Assembly: GCA_900541745.1 (NCBI GenBank)
Contig: UQLA01000012.1
Span: 1-64,000, forward strand
From: an uncultured Collinsella sp.
GTDB lineage: Bacteria; Actinomycetota; Coriobacteriia; Coriobacteriales; Coriobacteriaceae
Direction: 5' to 3'
DNA: 64,000 nucleotides
Shown in pieces: positions 1 through 8,364 of the stretch (position 1 is its first letter; each line of letters begins with the position of its first letter). Below the pieces are notes generated by a model, which made no database searches, had not been told where the DNA came from, and was given only the letters and a program-made list of their open reading frames with translations. The translations under genes and the position numbers were made by a program.

Positions 1-26
1 GGCCCGTGGGTTATACCCTAAGAGCA

Positions 27-49
27 AACCACCCTTTTTAAGGGTGGTT
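27..49. terminator. hairpin, possible terminator
   Basis: Nine-base perfect stem (AACCACCCT / AGGGTGGTT) around a short T/A loop. It lies before any gene in the window, so it probably ends transcription of a gene off the left edge. There is no clean T-tract on either side, so terminator function is only likely. Confidence 0.4.
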
Positions 50-86
50 CTGATTTCACGTCACCTTGCTCGCTTAGGGGCGTTTT

Positions 87-175
87 CGCTGTCCGTCCTC
101 TACCTGCGGCGTTGCCATGGTGGTCATTGGGGCGGCACTTGGGGACGTTCCTTTTCTGACGGCAGTTGGGGACAC
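87..175. repeat. dispersed intergenic repeat (copy 1)
   Basis: The 30 bases at 87-116 recur at 19926-19955 with one mismatch. Each copy is followed by text related to TTGGGGACGTTC, the core of the palindrome at 36563-36645. No gene is visible in this stretch. Confidence 0.6.
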
Positions 176-195
176 TCCTTGTGCCAGCGTTGCAT

Positions 196-402
196 CGAGT
201 GCTTGGGAAACCGCGACCCGGTTTTTGGCCGAATAGTGGGTCGCATTTTCCGGATGGGGTGGGTTGCGGAAAGTGCGACCCGGAATATTGCTCTGAAACG
301 GGATGCGGTTTCCCTGATGCGCCTCAAACGGAAAGCGTATCCCATTCCGGAGCTCCAAAACGGGATGCGCTTTCCGCGCGGAAGAATTGCCGCAGCTGCG
401 TT
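196..402. repeat. cluster of inverted GGAAA/TTTCC intergenic units (cluster A1)
   Basis: Repeating units of the form GGAAA-n-GC-n-CCC, then about 20 bases, then GGG-n-GC-n-TTTCC lie end to end, so each neighbouring pair can fold on itself. Clusters of the same type occur at 15046-15222 and 40262-40474. The stretch holds no supported coding sequence; six-frame translations here are shadows of the repeat. Confidence 0.65.
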
Positions 403-417
403 AAGCAGTGTCGCTCG

Positions 418-1086
418 TTACTCGCCCAGGATCAGCGCTGCGAGCTCGCCCTGGGTGTCCACCACGTAGTCGGCGCCGGCGGCTTCCAGCTCTGCGCGGC
501 CGCGGAAGCCCCAGCTGACGCCCGCGCTCTTAAGGCCGGCGTTGTGACCGGTCAGGATATCGACATTGGAATCGCCTACGTAGAGCGTGGTCGACGGATC
601 GGCGCCTAGCTCCTCCATCACATGCAGCGTGACGGGTGCTTCGGGCTTGGGCGGAAACGCATCGACACGGCCCTGTACCAGCGCAAAGCGCTCGGAACCA
701 AAATACTTCTCGATAAGCGGAGCCGCCGAGACGTGGTCCTTGTTAGTGAGCACGGCAAGCTGCACGCCCGCGGCGCGCAGGCGGTCGAGCATCTCGATCG
801 TGCCGGCATAGGGAGCGGTGTGGTCTTCCTTGTGCTCGCCGTAGTAAGCCCTAAACTCGGCAAGCGTCTGCTCAAACATGCGGCCGTCGCCTGCGTACTC
901 GGCGGGCATAAAGCGCTCAACCAGCTTGAGCATGCCGTTTCCCACCTTGTAGCGGTACTCGTCAACGGCAAACGTGGGCCAGCCGTGCGCCTCGCAGGTA
1001 TGGTTGCCGGCGGCCGCCAGGTCCTCGAGCGTGTTGAGAATGGTGCCGTCCAGGTCAAAGATCACATGGGAAAAAGCTGCTGCCAT
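418..1086 (-). CDS. HAD-superfamily phosphatase, phosphoglycolate phosphatase-like
   Basis: 222 residues. Motif I DLDGT at residues 11-15 supplies the aspartyl nucleophile and the general acid/base. A helical cap follows, then the TNK motif (about 115), the motif III lysine in PPKPEA, and motif IV GDSNVD. This order fits the Gph/PGP subfamily of cytosolic phosphatases that act on small phosphorylated metabolites. The start at 1086 is preferred over an upstream ATG because GGAG sits seven bases upstream and the longer N-terminus is unlike the family. It lies 105 bases downstream of hypE on the same strand; a link to hydrogenase maturation is not established. The exact substrate cannot be read from sequence. 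Confidence 0.85.
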   Translation of the reverse strand: MAAAFSHVIFDLDGTILNTLEDLAAAGNHTCEAHGWPTFAVDEYRYKVGNGMLKLVERFMPAEYAGDGRMFEQTLAEFRAYYGEHKEDHTAPYAGTIEMLDRLRAAGVQLAVLTNKDHVSAAPLIEKYFGSERFALVQGRVDAFPPKPEAPVTLHVMEELGADPSTTLYVGDSNVDILTGHNAGLKSAGVSWGFRGRAELEAAGADYVVDTQGELAALILGE

Positions 1087-1191
1087 GGGTGCTCCTGCCG
1101 CTTGAGTTGTAAAACGCACCCCATGATACTGGGCATGCGTGCCGGGCATGTTTGGAATCTGAATATCTTTAATAGCCCTGAGCCTTTGTCG

Positions 1192-2226
1192 TTAGCAAAT
1201 TCTCGGCAGCTGCTCTCCTACGAGCATGTCGAGGATGCGGGTCGAGCCCCAGCCGGTACGTACGCGCACGGCGGGTCGAGCGTCCGATCCAAGTGGCAGC
1301 ACGCGGCCGATAATCGCGGCGTTCTCGCCGTAGCGGGCGGCGCGCATGGCGGCCAGCGCCGCATCGGCTTGTTCGGCCGGCACGACGGCAACCATCTTGC
1401 CCTCGTTTGCCACCTGCAGCACATCGTAGCCGAGCATCTCGCAGGCGGCCTGCACGTCGGGACGCACGGGCACGGCATCCTCGTCGACCTCCATGGCAAC
1501 GCCGCTGGCCTGTGCAAACTCGTTGAGTGTGGACGCCAGGCCACCGCGCGTGGGGTCGCGGAAGCAACGTGTGTCGGGTGCTGCGGAAAGCACATCGGCA
1601 ATCAGGTGGTTGAGCGGCGCGGCGTCGCTTTCGATGGTGCTCGAAAACGCCAGGCCCTCGCGTTGGCTCATGATGGCGATGCCGTGGTCACCCAGTGTGC
1701 CCGACACCAGGATGACGTCGCCGGGCCGGCAGTTTGCGCCGCTGAGTGCCACGCCCGCGGGTACCTCGCCCACGCCGGCGGTATTGATATAGACGCCGTC
1801 GGCCCCGCCGCGCTCGACCACCTTGGTGTCGCCCGTGATTATGGACACGCCCGCCTCGTGCGCCGTCTCGGCCATCGTCTGCACAATCTGGCGGAGCTTG
1901 TCCATGGGATAGCCCTCTTCGAGGATAAAGCCGCACGACAGGTAACGCACGTTGGCGCCCGAGGTCGCGACGTCGTTGACGGTTCCGCACACGGCGAGGC
2001 GGCCGATGTTGCCACCGGGGAAGAACTGCGGCGAGACTACAAAGCTGTCGGTCGACATGGCGATGCGCCCGCTCGCGGGCAGCGCGGCGACGCCGGCATC
2101 GTTGCCTTCGAGCAGCTCGGGCGAACCAAAGGCATCTAAAAAGACCTCATCGATGATGCGTTTCATCATCTGGCCGCCGGAGCCGTGGCCCAGCAGGACG
2201 GTGCTATCGGTAACGCTATGGGACAT
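1192..2226 (-). CDS. hypE: hydrogenase maturation carbamoyl dehydratase HypE
   Basis: 344 residues, normal for HypE. The protein receives a carbamoyl group from HypF on its C-terminal cysteine and dehydrates it to a thiocyanate, the source of cyanide ligands of [NiFe]-hydrogenase. The N-terminus has the PurM/AIR-synthase-like GHGSGG segment, and the protein ends exactly in PRIC, the conserved tail carrying the acceptor cysteine. It follows hypD by 48 bases in the direction of transcription and is the last hyp gene of the minus-strand cluster. Confidence 0.96.
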   Translation of the reverse strand: MSHSVTDSTVLLGHGSGGQMMKRIIDEVFLDAFGSPELLEGNDAGVAALPASGRIAMSTDSFVVSPQFFPGGNIGRLAVCGTVNDVATSGANVRYLSCGFILEEGYPMDKLRQIVQTMAETAHEAGVSIITGDTKVVERGGADGVYINTAGVGEVPAGVALSGANCRPGDVILVSGTLGDHGIAIMSQREGLAFSSTIESDAAPLNHLIADVLSAAPDTRCFRDPTRGGLASTLNEFAQASGVAMEVDEDAVPVRPDVQAACEMLGYDVLQVANEGKMVAVVPAEQADAALAAMRAARYGENAAIIGRVLPLGSDARPAVRVRTGWGSTRILDMLVGEQLPRIC

Positions 2227-2274
2227 ATCGAAAACTCCAATCGTGGGTGGTGCCGGTGTGCGGGTGTGTCCGGG

Positions 2275-3387
2275 CTAGTTGCGGTAGCGGTAGTACGCCG
2301 CGCAGCTGCCCTCGGAGCTCACCATGCACGGGCCGACGGGGTGCTCGGGCGTGCAGGTGCGGCCAAAGAGCGGGCAGTCGTTCGGCGTAATGGCCCCGCG
2401 CAGCACGTCGCCGCAGCGGCACCCGCGCGGCTCGACTGTCGCCTCAACGGGCACATCAAAGCGGGTACGGGCATCAAAGCGCGAGAATTCGGGACGAATG
2501 GCGAGTCCCGAAGCCGCAATCGGCCCCAGCCCGCGCCACGTGGTGTCGCATGGTTCAAACACCTGCTCGACCAGCTGGCGCGCCACGGGATTGCCGTCTG
2601 CGTTGACGCCACGGCGGTAGGCGTTGTCAATCGCCGGCCTGTCCTCGACAACCATCTGGACCAGCATGCAGATGCCCTGCAGGATATCGACCGGTTCAAA
2701 TCCCGTGACCACGCCCGGGGTATTGAATTCGTCGACCAAAAAGCTAAAGGGCGCCAAGCCCGTGATGGTGGCGACGTGGCCCGGCAGGATAAAGCCGTCG
2801 ATGGTGGTCTCGGGGTCGTTGGCGATGGCGCGCAACGCCGGCGGCGTGGTCTTGTGGGCGCAATAGACCGAGAAGTTCAAAAGCCCGCGCGCCTCGGCCT
2901 CCAAGATGGCGGCGGCGATGGTGGGCGTCGTAGTCTCAAAGCCCACGCCCATAAAAATGACCGGGCGATCAGGGTTTTGCTCGGCAATGTCGAGCGCGTC
3001 GAGCGGGGAATAGACGATGCGGATATCGCGCCCCGCCGCCTTTTGCGCAGCGAGCGAGGTGGATGATCCGGGCACGCGCATCATGTCGCCAAAGGTGGTG
3101 ATGATGGCGCCGTCTATGTTGGCGAGCGCGATTGCGTGGTCGATGTCGCGGTTGGCGGTGACGCAGACGGGGCAGCCCGGGCCGCTCAGCAGCTTGAGCC
3201 CGGCCGGCATAATGGAACGAAAGCCATAGCGCCCGATGCTCACGGTATGCGTGCCGCAGACTTCCATAAGGTTGATGGTGCGGTCGCCGACAAGCTCATG
3301 AATGCGCTCGATGAGCTCGCGAGCCAGCTTGGGATCGCGGAATGCCGAGAAATCGATACCGGAGCGCGCCGGCTGCTCGGGCGCCAC
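2275..3387 (-). CDS. hypD: hydrogenase formation scaffold HypD
   Basis: 370 residues. HypD with HypC assembles the Fe(CN)2CO group of [NiFe]-hydrogenase. Visible family marks are EVCGTHT near residue 43 and the cysteine motif GPGCPVC near residue 69, plus the C-terminal cysteine cluster (CRCGD, C-x8-C) that ligates the [4Fe-4S] centre. The start is GTG, not ATG: it shares one base with the hypC stop (TAGTG), so translation is likely coupled. Order hypC-hypD-hypE is conserved in many anaerobes. Confidence 0.96.
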   Translation of the reverse strand: MAPEQPARSGIDFSAFRDPKLARELIERIHELVGDRTINLMEVCGTHTVSIGRYGFRSIMPAGLKLLSGPGCPVCVTANRDIDHAIALANIDGAIITTFGDMMRVPGSSTSLAAQKAAGRDIRIVYSPLDALDIAEQNPDRPVIFMGVGFETTTPTIAAAILEAEARGLLNFSVYCAHKTTPPALRAIANDPETTIDGFILPGHVATITGLAPFSFLVDEFNTPGVVTGFEPVDILQGICMLVQMVVEDRPAIDNAYRRGVNADGNPVARQLVEQVFEPCDTTWRGLGPIAASGLAIRPEFSRFDARTRFDVPVEATVEPRGCRCGDVLRGAITPNDCPLFGRTCTPEHPVGPCMVSSEGSCAAYYRYRN

Positions 3388-3647
3388 TAGTAAGCCTCCG
3401 CCGGGTTGGTGGTCAGCTGGTCTTCTTCGACCAGCTCGGACATGGCATTAACAAGCTCGAGCGTTTCCTGTGCTTCCTGCTCGTCGACAATCTGGATGCC
3501 AAAGCCGGCGTGTACGAGAATATAGTCGCCAACCTGCGCCGTCGGCACGAGTCGCAGCGACACGGGGCGCTCGATGCCCATCATGTCGACGGTGGCCTTG
3601 AGGTCGTCGTCGCGTTTGACTACTTTACCGGGAACGGCAAGGCACAT
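3387..3647 (-). CDS. hypC: hydrogenase maturation chaperone HypC
   Basis: 86 residues starting MCLAVPGKV, the invariant HypC/HupF N-terminus; Cys2 binds the iron centre and the hydrogenase large-subunit precursor. AAGGGGA lies eight bases before the ATG. It is followed by hypD with a one-base overlap and preceded by a 131-base gap after hypF, which may contain its own promoter. Confidence 0.96.
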   Translation of the reverse strand: MCLAVPGKVVKRDDDLKATVDMMGIERPVSLRLVPTAQVGDYILVHAGFGIQIVDEQEAQETLELVNAMSELVEEDQLTTNPAEAY

Positions 3648-3778
3648 ATTGTTCCCCTTTTATACGCTTTGCGCTGGACGGGCGCTCAATAATCCATCAG
3701 TTGATGGTAGCGCTCGCGGGCGCTGCGGGCAAACGCGCTACACCTGTGAGACGGCGGCTTGCGGGCTGGCCGAACAGC

Positions 3779-6250
3779 CTACTGCGATGCAACCTGCGCA
3801 AGACGAGCGCTTGCGACTGCCGCCTGACCGTAGGCGATGCAGCCGTCGTTAACGGGCACGGTTTGGGGAATCAAGACCGTAAGGCCTGCGTTTTTAAGCT
3901 TGCGGGTGAGGAGCTGAAGCAAAAGTCGGTTCATGAACACGCCGCCCGAGAGCGCGACGGTGTCGATGCCCTCGGGCACGCAGATATCGCTGGCGATGCG
4001 CGCCGAGGAGCGCGCGACGGCGACATGGAAATCGAGTGCGAGCCTGTTGACGGAAATGCCGGCCTCGATTCCCTCCAAAAGCGCCTCAATAAGCGATCTG
4101 GAGTTTAGAACATGGCAGGCGTTCGGACGGGATGATTCGGTTACGGAAAAGCCGGCTATATTGCCGGCGGGGCAGACACTTTCACTGCTGAGCGCGCGCC
4201 AGGCGGCGGCCTCAAGCTCGATGGCGGGTTCGCCCTCGTAGGTTGCCTTGTCGCAGATGCCCAGAGTCGCTGCCGCGGCATCAAAGAGACGCCCCATGCT
4301 GCTGGTGCGTGGGCTGTTGATGCCGCGATCGATCATGGTGGCTGTCACGCCGCGCGTTTGCTCGTCGAGGCTGTCCAAAAGCCGAGCGGCACCTGGGTGC
4401 TCGAGCAGGCCGAGCTCACTGAGCAGGGCAAAGGCGTTGCGGCGGGCGTCGCGCACGGAGGCCGCCCCACCGGGGAGCGCCCAGGTGCGCAAATGCGCGG
4501 CGCGCTCAAAGCCGCCAAGGCTGGCAACAAGAAACTCGCCGCCCCAAATGGTCCCATCGGTGCCGGCGCCGGTGCCGTCAAAGGCGATGCCAAGGACGCT
4601 CGCGTCGGTTGTAAGCTGGCCCGCGGCGATGGCCTCGGCTATCACGCTCGCGATATGTGCATGATGGTGCTGAACTTCGATAAGCGGCAGGTTGTACTCC
4701 CGTGCCTGCTCGCGGGCCCATTGGCTCGAAAGATAACTCGGATGCAAGTCGCAGGCTAGGGCAGTGGGCGCCAAGTCAAAGAGATCTTCCAAGCGCGTGC
4801 GCGCAGCGTTCCAGGCATCGAAGGTCCCGCCGTTTTCAACATCGCCGATATGTTGCGACACAAAACAAGTCGCCTCGCCGTTCGTCCCTTCACGCGTGAG
4901 CGCAATCGTGGCCTTTTGTTGTGGCCCGCAGGCAAGCACGCAGGACGGAGCGCGGTCGAGCGCCGGCAGCGGCAGCGGCTGGGGTGCATATCCGCGAGCG
5001 CGGCGCACGGGCATAACGGTGCCGTCAACCACGCGCACCACGGAATCGTCATAGCGCGAGAGGATCGCGCGGTCGTTACCGAGCAACGCGTCGGCGATGC
5101 CGGCAGCAACGAGGTGTTCCCAGGCAAGGTCGTCGTCGGTCTCGATGGGTTCTTCGCTCAGGTTTCCGCTGGTCATGACGAGCGCGTGCATACCGCAGGC
5201 TTCTGCCGCGGCGAGCAACAGATGCTGAAGCGGCGTATAGGGGAGCATGACGCCGAGCTCGGGCAAGTCGTGTGCGACAGATGGCGCGAGGGCGAGGATG
5301 TCGGGGGAGCCGCCGTTGCCCTCGCCAACAGCACGTCGGCGCAGCAGCACAATGGGGCGGATACTGCCAGCGAGCAGATCGCGTTCAGCATCGTCGATAT
5401 GACACAGGCGCCCAGCGTCGGCAGGACGGCGCACCATGACGGCAAGTGGTTTGTTGCTGCGGCGTTTGCGACGGCGCAACTCGGCCACCGCTTGCTCGTC
5501 GGCAGCGTCACAGGCTAGATGGAATCCGCCCAGGCCCTTGATGGCGACGATGCCACCGCTGGCCAGCAGCTCAACGCAGCGCTCGATGATAGCGTCGCTG
5601 GCCTCGCGTGTGGTGCCGACGGCCGGTGTCGCGGACGAATTCCCGCACGCATCGCCGTTTACAGCCTCGCGCCACGTAATATGCGGCCCGCAATCAAAGC
5701 AGGCATCGGGTTGCGCGTGAAAACGCCGGTCGAGTGCGTCGGCATACTCCGCGGCACACCTGGGACACATGGGAAAACAATCCATCGACGTGGCCGCTCG
5801 GTCATAAGGCAACGATCGGATGATGGTAAAGCGTGGGCCGCAGTTAGTGCAGTTGATAAAGGGGTAGTGATAGCGTCGGTCGGCGGGATCGAACAACTCG
5901 CGCAGGCAATCGTCACAGGTGGCGATATCGGGCGAGACGAGCGTCGTGTGCGCGGTCTGGTCCTGCGACGCCACAATGCGAAAGCCCTGTTCGTTGGCGG
6001 CATCCCAACCGTTGGCTGCCAAGTCCACAACCTCGACATGCTCTACGCGGGCTGCCGCAGGCGCATGCTCAGAAAGCGCGGCAACAAAAGCATCGAGCGC
6101 ATCGGCCGGAGCGTGCGCCTCGATATGCACGCCGTCGCCCGCATTGAGCACCCATCCACAAATGCCATATGCCATGGCCTCGCGATACACAAACGGTCGC
6201 ATGCCAACGCCCTGCACAATGCCCGTCACATGAATATGCACATGCCGCAT
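3779..6250 (-). CDS. hypF: carbamoyltransferase HypF
   Basis: 823 residues, full length. HypF uses carbamoyl phosphate and ATP to make carbamoyl-AMP and loads HypE. Domain order: acylphosphatase domain with GIVQGVGMRPF at residues 10-20; paired zinc-finger motifs starting CDDC near 111 and continuing to CFDCGP near 190; a YrdC/Sua5-like domain (about 210-400); and a Kae1-like transferase domain with the HHHAH metal motif near 527 and ALSGG near 775. A strong AAGGAGGG precedes the ATG at 6250. It follows nikR by 29 bases. Confidence 0.96.
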   Translation of the reverse strand: MRHVHIHVTGIVQGVGMRPFVYREAMAYGICGWVLNAGDGVHIEAHAPADALDAFVAALSEHAPAAARVEHVEVVDLAANGWDAANEQGFRIVASQDQTAHTTLVSPDIATCDDCLRELFDPADRRYHYPFINCTNCGPRFTIIRSLPYDRAATSMDCFPMCPRCAAEYADALDRRFHAQPDACFDCGPHITWREAVNGDACGNSSATPAVGTTREASDAIIERCVELLASGGIVAIKGLGGFHLACDAADEQAVAELRRRKRRSNKPLAVMVRRPADAGRLCHIDDAERDLLAGSIRPIVLLRRRAVGEGNGGSPDILALAPSVAHDLPELGVMLPYTPLQHLLLAAAEACGMHALVMTSGNLSEEPIETDDDLAWEHLVAAGIADALLGNDRAILSRYDDSVVRVVDGTVMPVRRARGYAPQPLPLPALDRAPSCVLACGPQQKATIALTREGTNGEATCFVSQHIGDVENGGTFDAWNAARTRLEDLFDLAPTALACDLHPSYLSSQWAREQAREYNLPLIEVQHHHAHIASVIAEAIAAGQLTTDASVLGIAFDGTGAGTDGTIWGGEFLVASLGGFERAAHLRTWALPGGAASVRDARRNAFALLSELGLLEHPGAARLLDSLDEQTRGVTATMIDRGINSPRTSSMGRLFDAAAATLGICDKATYEGEPAIELEAAAWRALSSESVCPAGNIAGFSVTESSRPNACHVLNSRSLIEALLEGIEAGISVNRLALDFHVAVARSSARIASDICVPEGIDTVALSGGVFMNRLLLQLLTRKLKNAGLTVLIPQTVPVNDGCIAYGQAAVASARLAQVASQ

Positions 6251-6279
6251 GCGACCCTCCTTCGTTGAAATGTGTGCTG

Positions 6280-6786
6280 TTACAGCCCCAGGCTCTGCTC
6301 GGTGGCGGCGCAGGTGAGCTCGCCGTGTTTAACCCCGCGCAGGCCCAGCAGACGGTCAGCCAGCTCGTAGACACGTTCGCCGCGACCCTTAAGCGCCAGA
6401 ATCTCCAAGCAGTTGTGGTGATTCAGGTGCACATGCATGGTCGATACGATCTCGTCGGTGTAGTCGTGTTGCACCTCGTCCAAGCGGCGCGTCAGGTCGC
6501 CGGTGTGATGGTCGTAAATCATGGTGAGCGACCCGATAACGTGCTCATCGGGCGTGCGCATCTGCTCTTTGGCGATCGAGGCGCGAATCAGGTCGCGCAC
6601 GGCCTCGGATCGGTTGGCCACGTCGCCGCGGCGTGCGATCTGCTCGTCAAAACGGCGCAGCAGGTCGTCGGGCGCGGTGACCGAAAAACGGACCAGCTCG
6701 GAGGCGGAGCCGCTGCAACGGCAGTCTGCGTCGCCGGTCGGCCCGTGCGAATGCTCGTGCCCGCAGGTGTGCTCGTGCTCGGTCAC
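6280..6786 (-). CDS. nikR: nickel-responsive regulator NikR with His/Cys-rich N-terminal extension
   Basis: 168 residues with a GTG start. Residues 30-75 form the ribbon-helix-helix DNA-binding domain and the rest the ACT-like nickel domain. The high-affinity nickel ligands of E. coli NikR (H76, H87, H89, C95) correspond to H107, H118, H120 and C126 here (QH... then MHVH...NHHNC), so metal sensing should be intact. Unusual is a 25-residue N-terminal extension containing five His and four Cys (HEHTC, HEHSH, DCRC), a probable extra metal site. NikR normally represses nickel uptake; its place directly before hypF suggests control of hydrogenase maturation by nickel. Confidence 0.93.
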   Translation of the reverse strand: MTEHEHTCGHEHSHGPTGDADCRCSGSASELVRFSVTAPDDLLRRFDEQIARRGDVANRSEAVRDLIRASIAKEQMRTPDEHVIGSLTMIYDHHTGDLTRRLDEVQHDYTDEIVSTMHVHLNHHNCLEILALKGRGERVYELADRLLGLRGVKHGELTCAATEQSLGL

Positions 6787-6787
6787 G

Positions 6788-7036
6788 CTACACCAGCTTT
6801 ACGGAGCCAACGGAGTTATGGTCGGCCTCGATGGCCTCCTCGTAGCCCTCGAGTGCGTCGTGGGCCTCGTGCAGCGCGGCCATGGCGGCCTCGAGCTTGG
6901 CGCCGATGCGCTCCATGTCAAAATTCTCGGTCGCATGCAGCAACTGATGGCTCCATTCGTGAGCGAGCTCGATGGTGTCGTCGACCTGCTTGACGCTCAT
7001 GGCAAGCTGGCTCATGTTCATTCCAACATCATGCAT
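6788..7036 (-). CDS. small helical protein upstream of nikR
   Basis: 82 residues, not assigned to a family. It is predicted almost wholly helical, acidic and Ala/Glu/His-rich, with no signal peptide or membrane segment. Its stop is one base from the GTG of nikR, so the two are surely co-transcribed and it heads the nikR-hypF group. A GGAG-type ribosome site (AAAGGAGATTTCCC) precedes the ATG. A role in metal handling or hydrogenase maturation is a guess from context only. Confidence 0.75.
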   Translation of the reverse strand: MHDVGMNMSQLAMSVKQVDDTIELAHEWSHQLLHATENFDMERIGAKLEAAMAALHEAHDALEGYEEAIEADHNSVGSVKLV

Positions 7037-7113
7037 GGGAAATCTCCTTTTGTATGGGGCAGTTCAGTGGTTCAGATTTTACTACGCCCGCTCTGCGCGC
7101 AGCTGCATAAGAA

Positions 7114-7146
7114 AACGGGTACGAGTCTGTGCGACCCGCACCCGTT
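7114..7146 (-). terminator. intrinsic terminator after thioredoxin gene
   Basis: Read on the minus strand, a 14-bp stem with two G-U pairs and the loop GCACA is followed by TTCTT. It lies 120 bases beyond the thioredoxin stop and is the expected end of that transcript. Confidence 0.7.
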
Positions 7147-7267
7147 CACTGGGGGCTGTTTGTGCCTACCATACTATCCGTGGTTGCACTCGGTGCATCC
7201 AGAAGTCCGGCGAGCGGTGCAAAACCGCTCATGGGCGGCAGGCAGACGGCAACATGTAACAAGCGTA

Positions 7268-7588
7268 TTACAGATGCTTCTCCAGCAGTGCCTGCAGCCT
7301 CGCCTTGGGCAGAGCGCCAACCGAGCGGTCAATCTCCTCGCCGTTCTTAAACACAATCAGCGTGGGGATGCTCATGACGCCATACTTCATGGCCAGGTCC
7401 TGGTTGTCGTCGACGTTGCATTTGGCAACGGCAAGCTTGCCCGCCAGCTCATCGGCAACCTCGTCAACGATGGGCGAGAGGGATCGACAGGGCCCGCACC
7501 ACGGTGCCCAAAAATCGACCAGCACGGGCAGGCTGTCGTTAACGACGGAATCGAAGTTCTCGGGGGTAATCTGATTAATGTCAGCCAT
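7268..7588 (-). CDS. trxA: thioredoxin
   Basis: 106 residues, standard thioredoxin length. The active site WCGPC is at residues 30-34, with the buried Asp (LVDFW) and the cis-proline (SIPT) in place. It reduces protein disulfides in the cytosol using electrons from thioredoxin reductase. The start at 7588 has GGAGG at ideal spacing; upstream in-frame ATGs would add residues foreign to the family. It is monocistronic, with a terminator at 7114-7146. Confidence 0.95.
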   Translation of the reverse strand: MADINQITPENFDSVVNDSLPVLVDFWAPWCGPCRSLSPIVDEVADELAGKLAVAKCNVDDNQDLAMKYGVMSIPTLIVFKNGEEIDRSVGALPKARLQALLEKHL

Positions 7589-7724
7589 GGTGACCTCCAT
7601 AATGCGACGCGGCTCGGTCGCGTAAAACTCAGTACGACCGTGCTTATACCCAGCCGCCCGCAAAGCAACCACTCGCGGGCAGCTCTTTTATATAATGGTG
7701 GGCACGCAAACGATTGGAGAGCGC

Positions 7725-8300
7725 ATGTCCACGTCACAAAGCCAGAAAAAAGAAGCCATCGCCCAGGCGGCCGAGCAGGAGCTCACATCGCTTGCGGTCC
7801 GTGGCGTGCGTATCGCGGGCAACGCGTGCTCGCCGATCGTGCTGGTCAAAGGCGATTTGGACGAGGCCGAGCGTTCGGGTGGCGAGCTTGCCGCCGGCCC
7901 GGATGGCGCGGCGTTGCGCAAGGCGCTTGGGGCCATCGGCTACGCGCCCGAGGATTTTTGCGTGCTGGCAAGCGTCGCCGGCGTGGGTGACGGAGCGGTC
8001 GCGGTGGGCGAGACTCTGCCGTGCGAGCTGTTCCGTGAGGCGCTTGAGGCTTTGGACCCCGAGGCGGTGCTACTGCTCGACAACAACGCGGCTGACGCCA
8101 TGCGCGAGACCTACGCCGATATGCTCGTGGCGATCGATGACTTCGACACCGCCATGCTCAAGCCCGGCTTGGTCGCCCATGTGCAGGGTCGCCGCGTGCT
8201 CGCGCTCGACGGTTTTGAGGCGGCACTCACTGACAAAGCCGCCAAGCAGCGCATGTGGGCATACATCAAGCAGCTGACCCCAGCAGCCGCGCCGCTGTAG
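7725..8300 (+). CDS. conserved hypothetical, degenerate uracil-DNA-glycosylase-like
   Basis: 191 residues. No firm family. The segment from about residue 30 to 80 (IVLVKGDLDEAERSGG, GPDGAALRKALGAIGY) follows the pattern of the family-4 uracil-DNA glycosylase fold (motif 1 region, then GPAGKLLD-like helix), and later segments resemble its I-V-A-L-G and YHPS regions. The catalytic motif 1 residues and the Fe-S cysteines are missing, so enzyme activity is doubtful. Start at 7725 is chosen because GGAGAG lies upstream. The assignment is an inference from pattern, not a proven homology. Confidence 0.7.
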   Translation: MSTSQSQKKEAIAQAAEQELTSLAVRGVRIAGNACSPIVLVKGDLDEAERSGGELAAGPDGAALRKALGAIGYAPEDFCVLASVAGVGDGAVAVGETLPCELFREALEALDPEAVLLLDNNAADAMRETYADMLVAIDDFDTAMLKPGLVAHVQGRRVLALDGFEAALTDKAAKQRMWAYIKQLTPAAAPL

Positions 8301-8364
8301 CGGATTGGCGCCGGCGAGCGATTGCCTGGCGGGCAAGGCGCGCCTCGAGATCGGCGCCGCACTT

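Noticed and set aside
196..402. CRISPR array or rRNA/tRNA remnant in the repeat clusters
   Set aside because: Units alternate in orientation and vary in sequence; there are no cas genes and no cloverleaf.
2275..6250. hypB hidden in the hyp cluster
   Set aside because: No GTPase-type P-loop protein of HypB length exists between 0.4 and 7 kb or near hypA; it must lie outside the window.
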